A DNA stretch of 7,176 nt from Nitrospirota bacterium (GCA_021838585.1 JAKCDE010000044.1:1-7176), one strand, 5' to 3'. Counted from the stretch's first letter, positions 1 through 5,454 are shown. The notes: a model not told the origin generated them from the sequence alone. A program made the numbers and translations.

Positions 1-1702
1 GCCCCATGTGGTCCAGGACCGTGGGGTCGTGGGGCATGGCCGACAGCGCCTGAGACTCTTCGCGAAGGGCCTTGGCATAATGCCCCTGGCGGTCGTAGAG
101 CCACCCCAGGCTGTCCCGGTAGGCCCCATTCTGAGGATCGTCGGTCAGGGCTCGCAGGATCATGTAGCGGGCGCCCACCAGGTCTCCCTTCATCAGAACC
201 TCGGTATACCCCAGATAGTTCAGGGCATCGGCAAATCCCCGGTCGAGGGCGAGAGAGCGGTGGAGAAGGTCCAGGACTTTCGGGAGATAACGCTTGTGGT
301 CCCACTGGTCGTAGAGGATCGCTTCATTGAACAGAAGGATCGGATTTTTGGGGGAGAGCGTCCGGGCCCGACGGATCTCCGCGATGGCCTCGGGGTAGCG
401 CTTCTGGTCCATGCGGGCCAGCGACAGGGAAAAGGGGATCTCCCAGCGTTCCGAGGAGAGGCTTTCCGCCTCTTCGAGGTAGACGACGGCCTTGGAGTCG
501 TTTTCCAGGCGGCGATAGAGGTCTCCCAGGTCGTAGGAACCCTCGTACAGATTGGGGAAGCGGTGGATCATCAGCCGGTAGGTGGCGATGGCCCGGGTGA
601 AGTGAAGCGACTTTTCGTAGACCGATCCCAGAAAGGACAGAAGACGGGGATCTTCGGGGTGGCTCTTGAGAATCGCTTCGATCTGCCGGATGGCTTCGTC
701 GTAGCGGCTTTCCTGGACAAGAAGCGAGGAGAGGATCAGGGGCAGGCGGTTGTTCCGGGGATGCTCGTAAATGGCCCGCTTGAGCAGGTCGACCGCCTGG
801 GGGTAGAGCTTGAGGGCAAAATAGGTCTTCAGAAGCTTGACCTCAAGATCGATCCGCCCGATGTCCTCCATGGAGAGGAGCCGCTCGTAGGGAGCCCGGG
901 CGTCCTCCCAGTCTCCCTGCTTCGAGAAGAGATCCCCCAGGGCGCCAAGGGCCGGAGCGAAGCGGGGGTTTCGCTGGAGAGAGAGGCGGTAGAGGGCGAT
1001 CGCCTTCCCGATGTTCCCGTTCCTCTCCTCCTGGAACCCGAGATAGAACGGGAGATAGTCGGAGCTTTTCGAGCGCCGGACCCCCTCTTCGAGGATGGCC
1101 CGGCTCCGGTCCGGACGCCCCTCCTTGGAGTAGACGTCGGAGAGGGCGATATAGGCTTCGTCCTTGAGGGGGTCGAGGGTCAGAACGTGCTTTCGGTAGA
1201 CCTTGACGATCTGCCGGAGAGTGGCCTTTCGCTTCTCCGGATCGACCTCCTGCGCCGCCGCGATCTGGAGGATCGTTCCCAGGGTGAGCCAGGGGCCCAG
1301 GCGGCTGGGATGCTTCGAGGCCACCTGTCGGGCCTGGAGCTCGGCCCCCCGGAGGTCTCCCGTCTTGAGCAGGACGCGTGCCTTCATGAGCCCCAGATAG
1401 ACCGAGTCGGGACGATAGGCCAGGGCCTTTTCCACCTCATCCTTGGCCAGATAGGGATTGTCGAGGGTCAGGGCCACATCCGCCGCAATCTCATGGTAAT
1501 AGGCTTGCCACGGATAGGCCGGATCCGGATGGCCGAGGCCTCCGAGGGGAATCCGGGTCTCCTGTTTGACCCCGCCTGTCCTGTGGCCGGAGGCCGACCC
1601 CGAGACGGGAGAGCCGCCGGAGGGGGAAAGACTCTGACATGCGGAAAGAAAGGCCGCCGAAGACAGGACGACAGCGGCACACAGCCTGACAGGGAGAGAC
1701 AT
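1..1702 (-). CDS. TPR-repeat lipoprotein, C-terminus cut by window edge
   Basis: The minus-strand frame is open from an ATG at 1702 to the left edge, giving 567 codons with no stop. Residues 1-22 form a lipoprotein signal: a short basic start, a hydrophobic core, then the lipobox L19-S20-A21-C22. A Ser/Gly/Pro-rich linker follows to about residue 60. From about residue 66 the protein is helical TPR-type repeats; clear examples are around residues 216-247 and 250-280, with the usual Gly/Ala/Tyr/Pro spacing. The predicted product is a lipid-anchored periplasmic or outer-membrane scaffold; TPR proteins bind partner proteins, and the partner is unknown. GAGG at 1708-1711 lies 5 bases before the ATG and supports this start; an adjacent in-frame TTG is less likely. 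It lies 107 bases behind the next minus gene and could be co-transcribed. The long plus-strand open frame over the same DNA is antisense to these repeats and lacks any recognisable protein character. Confidence 0.88.
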   Translation of the reverse strand, partial: MSLPVRLCAAVVLSSAAFLSACQSLSPSGGSPVSGSASGHRTGGVKQETRIPLGGLGHPDPAYPWQAYYHEIAADVALTLDNPYLAKDEVEKALAYRPDSVYLGLMKARVLLKTGDLRGAELQARQVASKHPSRLGPWLTLGTILQIAAAQEVDPEKRKATLRQIVKVYRKHVLTLDPLKDEAYIALSDVYSKEGRPDRSRAILEEGVRRSKSSDYLPFYLGFQEERNGNIGKAIALYRLSLQRNPRFAPALGALGDLFSKQGDWEDARAPYERLLSMEDIGRIDLEVKLLKTYFALKLYPQAVDLLKRAIYEHPRNNRLPLILSSLLVQESRYDEAIRQIEAILKSHPEDPRLLSFLGSVYEKSLHFTRAIATYRLMIHRFPNLYEGSYDLGDLYRRLENDSKAVVYLEEAESLSSERWEIPFSLSLARMDQKRYPEAIAEIRRARTLSPKNPILLFNEAILYDQWDHKRYLPKVLDLLHRSLALDRGFADALNYLGYTEVLMKGDLVGARYMILRALTDDPQNGAYRDSLGWLYDRQGHYAKALREESQALSAMPHDPTVLDHMG

Positions 1703-1764
1703 CAAAACCTCGCTTGAACGATGCGAAAGAGGGTCTCCCCGACTTTCTGGCCCGCCCCCCTGTC

Positions 1765-1804
1765 GCCAATGGGCGCGAACGGGGGCCAATGGGCGTGAAT
1801 GGGT
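1765..1804. repeat. Two-copy 20-bp tandem repeat between genes
   Basis: Two adjacent 20-base units, 1765-1784 and 1785-1804, match at 17 of 20 positions; the shared core is CCAATGGGCG. A further partial copy of the unit's end, GAATGGGTC, appears at 1820-1828 inside the last codons of the upstream gene. The repeat occupies most of the gap between the unrecognised 218-residue gene and the TPR lipoprotein gene. It may be a duplication or a protein-binding site; nothing in the sequence decides which. Confidence 0.6.
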
Positions 1805-1809
1805 CCAGT

Positions 1810-2466
1810 CTACTTTTTTGAATGGGTCAGATGCTCGCTCTCGAGAACATGGCCCACGCGCCGGGAGCGGATCTCCCGCATATCCTGGCCGAGAACGGCT
1901 CCGGGAATGAAGTCGAAGACCTTCCCGGCCACGATCTCCTTCGCCGACACCGTCGAAGAGGCATAGGCAAGGGCAAGGAGGCGCGTCGAGGAAGAAAAAA
2001 GACCCGCCAGGGACCCGGGCCAGCGAACGTCGGCATCGACCATGGAAAAGCCCTGCCCCAGATCGCAACGGGCATGCACGATCCCGCCCCGGGAGTCCAG
2101 GAAGGGAATCGACTTTTTTACGGGAAAACGCCACCCCGGAGAGAGGCGAAGAAAGACCCCCTCACGGGAGGAGCGTTCGAAGAGGTACGTCCTGCGCCCC
2201 CCGCCTTCGACCATTCGGTAGCGGAGCGGAAGGGGAGGCTCGGCCGAGGTCGTCCAGAACCCTCTCACCCCTTCCCACTCCCCGTAGCCGGGGAGGAGGG
2301 TCAGGGTCGCGGTGCGGGCATCGTGAAGAAGAAGGTGAATCCCCCCCAGCGAACGACCGGGCGTCCCGGGAAAGGGCAGGATCCTCCCCCGGCGGAAGCC
2401 CAGTCGCTGGCGACATCCCTCCACCGGAAGAAGATACAGGAGAAGAAAGGCATTCTGGTTGACCAT
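1810..2466 (-). CDS. Unrecognised 218-residue protein
   Basis: I do not recognise the family. The ORF starts at ATG 2466 and ends with TAG at 1810-1812. Codon third positions are mostly G/C, like the surrounding genes. AGGAGG at 2478-2483 lies 11 bases upstream of the ATG, and an in-frame TGA just before it (2488-2490) leaves this as the only reasonable start. A promoter-like extended -10 lies about 56 bases upstream. The N-terminus has a short hydrophobic run (AFLLLYLLPVEGC, residues 6-18) that is too short and poorly organised to call a signal peptide or membrane helix with confidence. The rest looks like a soluble beta-rich domain with many Arg and Gly residues and no catalytic motif I can name. 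It lies between two genes for exported proteins on the same strand. The longer plus-strand frame over this region is rejected as antisense. Confidence 0.7.
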   Translation of the reverse strand: MVNQNAFLLLYLLPVEGCRQRLGFRRGRILPFPGTPGRSLGGIHLLLHDARTATLTLLPGYGEWEGVRGFWTTSAEPPLPLRYRMVEGGGRRTYLFERSSREGVFLRLSPGWRFPVKKSIPFLDSRGGIVHARCDLGQGFSMVDADVRWPGSLAGLFSSSTRLLALAYASSTVSAKEIVAGKVFDFIPGAVLGQDMREIRSRRVGHVLESEHLTHSKK

Positions 2467-2521
2467 TTGCGCGACTCCCTCCTGTCCTCACTCTCACGGC
2501 CCCGGAAGAATCCCTTGGGTC

Positions 2522-2530
2522 ATTCTACCA
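2522..2530 (-). promoter_or_regulatory. Extended -10 promoter element for the 218-residue gene
   Basis: On the minus strand the sequence reads TGGTAGAAT: a TGn extension directly before TAGAAT, a 5/6 match to the sigma70-type -10 box. It lies about 56 bases upstream of the ATG at 2466. No good -35 is visible at 17 bases, which is tolerated in extended -10 promoters. If real, the 218-residue gene, and perhaps the TPR lipoprotein gene, is transcribed separately from the DUF3105-like gene. Confidence 0.4.
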
Positions 2531-2581
2531 CACCGAAGCCCCGTCTCCCGAATCCCCCACCGGGAGGATCCCGAAGCCCTG

Positions 2582-2601
2582 TCCCGATTGAATTTTCGGG
2601 A
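2582..2601 (-). terminator. Weak hairpin directly after the DUF3105-like gene
   Basis: Immediately after the TGA (2602-2604) the minus strand forms a perfect 6-bp stem, TCCCGA/TCGGGA, with an 8-base loop. No T-run follows, so it is not a convincing intrinsic terminator. It may instead protect the transcript's 3' end or be chance. Confidence 0.25.
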
Positions 2602-3330
2602 TCAGCGCTTTCGGGCGATCTGTCCCCGGTAGCGGGAGAGGAAGAGATTGATCTTGATCCGGTCGATGAACTTGAGCGGAAGAATTCTCCTCCAGGCGAG
2701 AAGGACGAGCGGGTCCGTATATTTGGCCTTGACGAGAAGCACCCCGTAGCCCAGCTTCTGCTGCTGCAGGAAGCCTTCGGGCGAGGTATCGTCGCTCACA
2801 ATCTGATGAAGGGTCTGCACTCCTTCGGGCGTCAGCCGGGAGGGATCGTAGAAGAAGATGACATTTCCCCGGCGGATGACATTGACGATGGTGCAGGGAG
2901 AGATCCCGCTCTCCGGAAGATCGTTTTTGGGAATGTAGGTGTCGGTCATGGGGCCGGAGCTCGGCGGTCTCGAATTGTAATGGAAGCTCTCGCAGGAGGC
3001 GGGGTCGGAGGAGGTCTTGTGCCCCTGGGAGGGGTACCGGAGAATTCCCGAGCGGATGGGGGAAAAGGGCTGATTGCTCCCCCCCCCGAACATCCCCATC
3101 ATGGGCATGAAGGGCGTCGTGGGGGTATTGGGGGAATTGGGGGTGCCCTGTCCCGAGCTGTCAGCCAGGGCCGGACCGGCTCCCTTGAAAAAAAGCCCAA
3201 GAAAGGCTAACAATAAAAGGCCGGATCGGAAAAACACCGTTTTTTTCTTCGGGAACTTCCCGGCCGCCTCACCTTCCGGACGGCCCGACACTCTCCCGAA
3301 GAAAAAAAAGCCAGACAAGGAGTCTCTCAT
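2602..3330 (-). CDS. Exported DUF3105-like protein with degenerate motif
   Basis: The product is 242 residues. Residues 1-31 are a long basic start; residues 32-56 are a signal peptide or anchor ending ALA before D57. Residues 57-100 are a low-complexity Pro/Ser/Thr/Met/Gly linker. The C-terminal part follows the DUF3105 plan: a PPSSGP motif at 122-127, a short beta segment leading to FFYDP (159-163), an LLVKAKYTDPLVLLAW stretch (198-213), and FLSRYRGQ near the end (230-237). Typical DUF3105 members carry histidines in PPTSGPH and HNLEHG; here these read PPSSGPM and VNVIRRG, so the histidines are gone. DUF3105 has no established function. The ATG at 3330 has a strong GGAGGTG upstream. A longer ORF from 3483 runs through the divergent gene's signal peptide and is not chosen. 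A GTG at 3237 would give a tidier signal peptide and a less crowded divergent region. The product likely acts in the periplasm or is membrane-anchored. Confidence 0.75.
   Translation of the reverse strand: MRDSLSGFFFFGRVSGRPEGEAAGKFPKKKTVFFRSGLLLLAFLGLFFKGAGPALADSSGQGTPNSPNTPTTPFMPMMGMFGGGSNQPFSPIRSGILRYPSQGHKTSSDPASCESFHYNSRPPSSGPMTDTYIPKNDLPESGISPCTIVNVIRRGNVIFFYDPSRLTPEGVQTLHQIVSDDTSPEGFLQQQKLGYGVLLVKAKYTDPLVLLAWRRILPLKFIDRIKINLFLSRYRGQIARKR
3185..3213 (+). promoter_or_regulatory. Possible promoter for the beta-barrel gene
   Basis: TTGAAA (3185-3190, 5/6 to the -35 consensus), a 17-base spacer, then TAACAA (3208-3213, about 3/6 to the -10). It lies in an A-rich patch inside the 5' part of the opposite-strand DUF3105-like gene. 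If used, the mRNA leader would be about 135 bases. The -10 match is poor, so this is only a candidate. Confidence 0.25.
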
Positions 3331-3339
3331 CAACGTTCC

Positions 3340-3346
3340 CACCTCC
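3340..3346 (-). promoter_or_regulatory. Strong Shine-Dalgarno deciding the start at 3330
   Basis: On the minus strand GGAGGTG sits upstream of the ATG at 3330, with 11 bases between GGAGG and the start codon. The match to the 16S rRNA tail is the best near either divergent start, so ATG 3330 is preferred over the upstream in-frame ATG at 3483 and the internal GTG at 3237. It lies within 20 bases of the divergent gene's proposed GTG start. Confidence 0.55.
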
Positions 3347-3355
3347 CTTTCAAGA

Positions 3356-3859
3356 GTGCTTGTGATCGCGGGCTTTCTCCTGGCCATGATCGCTCCATTG
3401 TCCTGGAGCCCGGCGGGTGCCTCCGCCGATGCCCTTCCCGACATCTTCGGTGAGTATATACCGGGAACGGTCGACGGTTCCAATGCCCCCTACACCTTCG
3501 GGCAAGGGTGGGGAGCCGGCGTCGACTGGAACGCCTTTGTCACCTCCAGCTTCTTTGTCCGGGGCGGGGTGCAGATCACCAACTTCCCCGGACCGGGGGT
3601 CTTCCTTCTTCCCATCACCGTGGGGGGCGGGTATCGACTGACCCAAGGATCGCCGGGGGATTTCTACGTGGTGGGAGATGTCGGCATCGCCCCAGGATTT
3701 TACCCGGGAGGCTCCTCGACCACCTCCTACTACGATGTCGGCATCGGGTATTCCTTCACGAGAGTCTTCGCGGAATTCAAGCTGGCGATCCTTCCGGGAA
3801 CCAATTACGGAAACGGGACCTTCCTCTACTTTCCCCTGACGGTGGGAATCCATCTCTGA
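3356..3859 (+). CDS. Small outer-membrane beta-barrel protein
   Basis: From GTG 3356 the product is 167 residues. Residues 1-24 are a signal peptide (hydrophobic core, AGASA before D25). The mature part, about 143 residues, is a series of amphipathic beta strands separated by Gly/Pro/Asn/Ser turns, rich in aromatic residues, and ends FPLTVGIHL. This is the pattern of a small outer-membrane or surface barrel; the family is not recognised. The start is uncertain. GTG 3356 and GTG 3362 have only weak upstream purines. An AAGGAG at 3317-3322 sits 6 bases before an in-frame ATC at 3329, which would give a 176-residue precursor with an Arg in the signal n-region. A longer frame back to an ATG at 3074 is rejected because it runs opposite the DUF3105-like coding region. 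The gene is divergent from that gene with about 25 bases between starts. Confidence 0.8.
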   Translation: MLVIAGFLLAMIAPLSWSPAGASADALPDIFGEYIPGTVDGSNAPYTFGQGWGAGVDWNAFVTSSFFVRGGVQITNFPGPGVFLLPITVGGGYRLTQGSPGDFYVVGDVGIAPGFYPGGSSTTSYYDVGIGYSFTRVFAEFKLAILPGTNYGNGTFLYFPLTVGIHL

Positions 3860-3899
3860 GCCCCCCCATGAGCTGACCTTCCCCTCTCCCTCAACGGAT

Positions 3900-3948
3900 C
3901 GCGGGAACGGGAAGCCTCTGATGGCGGGGTTGGATTTCCGCGTTTTCC
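3900..3948 (+). terminator. Weak terminator candidate after the beta-barrel gene
   Basis: CGCGGGAA (3900-3907) can pair with TTCCGCG (3936-3942) with one bulged G. An inner GCC/GGC hairpin lies in the loop and TTTTCC follows at 3943-3948. It starts 41 bases after the stop codon. The stem is imperfect and the T-run is short. Confidence 0.25.
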
Positions 3949-4033
3949 TTTCCCTGCGTCCCAATCGAATCTTCTCCCCAAGGAAGGGCTCTCGACCTTG
4001 TCCCGGACTCTCAAGAGCCTGGGCAGGTTGTCG

Positions 4034-4111
4034 GGTCCATTGACATCCGCCCCTCCCTCTCGCTTCGCTCGTCGCGAAAGCGGTAAGGAAGGAGAGGATG
4101 TCAACAGGACC
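4034..4111. repeat. Large imperfect palindrome, IS200/IS605-end-like
   Basis: The arms are GGTCC (4034-4038) with GGACC (4107-4111), then a perfect TTGACATCC (4040-4048) with GGATGTCAA (4096-4104). A mostly paired CT-rich/AG-rich middle follows, then an inner hairpin: CGCTT/AAGCG plus CGC/GCG with one bulged A and a 5-base loop at 4069-4073. Nearly the whole 78 bases folds as one long stem on either strand. The GGAGAGGATGTCAA edge resembles the subterminal hairpin sequences I associate with IS200/IS605-family (TnpA/TnpB) right ends, from memory. There is no transposase gene nearby, so it would be a remnant or a non-autonomous palindromic element. It could instead be a bidirectional terminator between the convergent flanking genes. 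Confidence 0.55.
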
Positions 4112-4262
4112 GGAATTTCTTTCTCCCTTCCCGGAACGCGTCGAAAGAGCCACACCGCTGATCTTTTAACCGACGTGATCCTCCCTGAGGAGGTGACGGT
4201 CATCCCGATATATCCCGCTTATCGGAACGCACTCCTAAGCGATGGATTTCGTGCTGCGTGTC

Positions 4263-4895
4263 CTATTCCGTTTTTTCCCCGCTTTTGTCCGTCCGGACCT
4301 CGTGTTGTTCGGTCAATTCGTGAAACATTTCCTGTTGGGCTCTGATCTGCGTTTTCAGACTGGAGGACTTCTGCATTTCCGTCACCCGGTGTCCCAGCCA
4401 CTGAAGTGACACGAGAGAAACGACAACGATCGCCAATGCCCCACCGAACTCAAGTGTTCCTTCCGGATCTTTCCAGCGAACAAAATGCTGAAGGAATGTT
4501 GACCCCATGATGACGATGATGACGCTCAGAATCTTGCTTTCCAGGTCGGTCAGGGATTCGATTCCAAGGGCGACTGCGACATTCAGGGGCGAGATAAACA
4601 GGCTGTAAAGACCTACCCCCACCAGATAAAAAACAACCGCTTCAAGCATTGTGCTGACGATATTCAGATCCCGGCTCATCGAAATCCCGTGGGCGTAAAA
4701 GATTCCATGCGCCACATCGGACCAGGATCGATAAAGTGCCCGAACGGCCTGGACGGCGCCAATCAGAAACAGGGAAAATGCGCTGACCATCACCGAAAGG
4801 ACCGCCACAAAAACAAGATACCTGGACCTACCAAGAAGAAGATCCAAAAACTCTAATGATTTATTTTGATCATATGGAATTTTCAACGAGATCAC
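4263..4895 (-). CDS. UPF0114/YqhA-like four-helix membrane protein
   Basis: The 210-residue product has four predicted membrane helices at about 26-50, 80-104, 118-139 and 148-168, then a charged, helical C-terminal tail of about 40 residues. GLYSLFISPLN (95-105), SLTDLESK (114-121) and the following VIIVIMGSTFL match the conserved core of the UPF0114 (YqhA) family, inner-membrane proteins of unknown function. The C-terminal tail and the loop between helices 1 and 2 look longer than in short family members. Two starts are possible: GTG 4895, whose purines AAGGA lie only 3 bases upstream, or TTG 4886, which sits behind AGGTGATC, an exact match to part of the anti-Shine-Dalgarno complement; the latter gives 207 residues. 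Codons are richer in A/T than in the neighbouring genes, suggesting a different origin. Stop TAG is at 4263-4265. It is convergent with the beta-barrel gene. Confidence 0.78.
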   Translation of the reverse strand: MISLKIPYDQNKSLEFLDLLLGRSRYLVFVAVLSVMVSAFSLFLIGAVQAVRALYRSWSDVAHGIFYAHGISMSRDLNIVSTMLEAVVFYLVGVGLYSLFISPLNVAVALGIESLTDLESKILSVIIVIMGSTFLQHFVRWKDPEGTLEFGGALAIVVVSLVSLQWLGHRVTEMQKSSSLKTQIRAQQEMFHELTEQHEVRTDKSGEKTE

Positions 4896-4897
4896 CT
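4890..4897 (-). promoter_or_regulatory. Shine-Dalgarno that may favour a TTG start at 4886
   Basis: On the minus strand AGGTGATC is an exact 8-base match to part of the ideal Shine-Dalgarno (TAAGGAGGTGATC). It overlaps the GTG codon at 4895 and leaves 8 bases between AGG and the in-frame TTG at 4886. This spacing suits TTG initiation better than GTG, making the annotated start ambiguous by three codons. Confidence 0.4.
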
Positions 4898-5215
4898 ATC
4901 CTTTCCGGGTCGTTTGCAGGGAGGAAGTATTCTTGTTGAATCAGAAAGGGTTTCTGATAATCTTTGGCCGGTCTTTCGATGGTAACCATTCTGGCGACGC
5001 AGTCAAGTGTCCCAAAAACCGACATTGATTTTGGGTGCGCCCCTCGGTGGAATCTCAAGGAACACCTGAAAAAGCGGGAAGAGGAAAACAAAATCGTCCG
5101 ATTGCCCCCTCTTGGCCTGTGGCCCCAGAAGGGGAATGCGCGGGCAACTGGTCAAAAGATCCTTGACGGGAGACGCGTCCTAAAATTCGTCGCTCACCCG
5201 ACAGAAAAAAACTTA
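4896..5215. other. Gene-free stretch between divergent genes
   Basis: This lies between the start of the UPF0114 gene (minus) and the promoter of the small CxxC gene (plus). Two overlapping open frames exist: a minus frame ending at 4870 (up to 73 residues from 5091, or 39 from an ATG at 4989) and a plus frame 4964-5242 (92 residues). Neither has a ribosome-binding site at sensible spacing nor a recognisable domain. The minus one overlaps the UPF0114 start by 26 bases, so a coupled leader peptide cannot be excluded. The only clear structure is the palindrome at 4940-4958. Regulatory DNA or decayed coding sequence are both possible. Confidence 0.4.
4940..4958. promoter_or_regulatory. Perfect 8-3-8 palindrome, operator-like
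   Basis: ATCAGAAA-GGG-TTTCTGAT is a perfect inverted repeat with 8-base arms and a 3-base centre, located 45 bases upstream of the UPF0114 start. Its size and symmetry suit a dimeric repressor site. It could instead form a short RNA hairpin in the leader. Confidence 0.4.
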
Positions 5216-5243
5216 TTGACATGGGAGAGGTGCCGGGAATAAA
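5216..5243 (+). promoter_or_regulatory. Promoter of the small CxxC gene
   Basis: TTGACA (5216-5221) is a perfect -35 box. A 16-base spacer leads to AATAAA (5238-5243), a 4/6 match to the -10; TAAACT at 5240-5245 with an 18-base spacer is an equally scored alternative. The transcript would start near 5250, just ahead of the ATG at 5275. An in-frame ATG at 5221 falls inside the -35 box and would not be transcribed from this promoter. Confidence 0.5.
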
Positions 5244-5274
5244 CTTAAAAGTGCACGTAGAAAGCGAGGCGTTT

Positions 5275-5454
5275 ATGCAGAAGCAGCAAACGTTCCTCGT
5301 TGAGTGCGAAATTTGTGACAGGATCGCCACCATCTCCACAAGCAAGTCTCCGGGCATTTACATCTGCACGCCCTGCTGGGACGATCTCAGGAACACTTCG
5401 CTCCACTCTTCGACGGAACAAAGTCCCGTATCCGGCCACCCCGAACTTCACTAG
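5275..5454 (+). CDS. Small two-CxxC (zinc-ribbon-like) protein
   Basis: The product is 59 residues. Two CxxC pairs, C11-E-I-C14 and C31-T-P-C34, are separated by 16 residues, the arrangement of a small zinc ribbon or knuckle. Residues 35-59 are a polar Ser/His/Pro-rich tail without predicted structure. The ATG at 5275 has GAGG 5 bases upstream and sits about 25 bases after a consensus-like promoter, so it is preferred over the in-frame ATG at 5221. Zinc binding is inferred from cysteine spacing only; the family is not recognised. Small single zinc-ribbon proteins often bind nucleic acid or other proteins, but nothing here shows which. Its TAG stop (5452-5454) overlaps the stop of the convergent gspJ within one CTAG. 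Base composition is lower in GC than in the gsp genes, like its UPF0114 neighbour. Confidence 0.65.
   Translation: MQKQQTFLVECEICDRIATISTSKSPGIYICTPCWDDLRNTSLHSSTEQSPVSGHPELH

Larger units (their letters stand above)
3860..4262. other. 403-base stretch without a convincing gene
   Basis: This lies between the 3' ends of the convergent beta-barrel and UPF0114 genes. I see no ORF with a ribosome-binding site or recognisable protein. It holds a weak terminator-like structure (3900-3948), a large imperfect palindrome (4034-4111), and two short hairpins: CCTCC-CTGA-GGAGG at 4180-4193, and CCGATA/TATCGG with a 9-base loop at 4205-4225. The open frames across it are GC-driven and partly encode the palindrome. 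Degraded mobile-element DNA is a reasonable reading. Confidence 0.5.

Noticed and set aside
8..1717. 569-codon plus-strand open frame
   Set aside because: It is antisense to the TPR lipoprotein, whose frame shows a lipobox, repeats and a ribosome site. Long antisense frames are common in GC-rich DNA, and the translated product has no recognisable features.
2533..2587. Two similar CCGAAGCCC-containing stretches as a direct repeat
   Set aside because: The similarity is short and gapped and may reflect GC-rich composition.
1822..3210. 462-codon plus-strand open frame
   Set aside because: It runs antisense across two better-supported minus genes (the 218-residue protein and the DUF3105-like protein) and through the gap between them. 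Its product is low-complexity and charged.
3350..4203. Long minus-strand frames opposite the beta-barrel gene and the following gap
   Set aside because: The plus strand carries the signal peptide and beta-strand pattern. The minus products are Arg/Gly/Ser-rich shadows.
3998..4345. 115-codon plus-strand frame across the palindrome, considered as a TnpB remnant
   Set aside because: No TnpB motif is visible, the frame reads through the hairpin, and it overlaps the UPF0114 C-terminus.
5163..5186. TTGACG followed by TAAAAT as a second promoter for the small CxxC gene
   Set aside because: The spacing is only about 12 bases, too short for a sigma70-type promoter.
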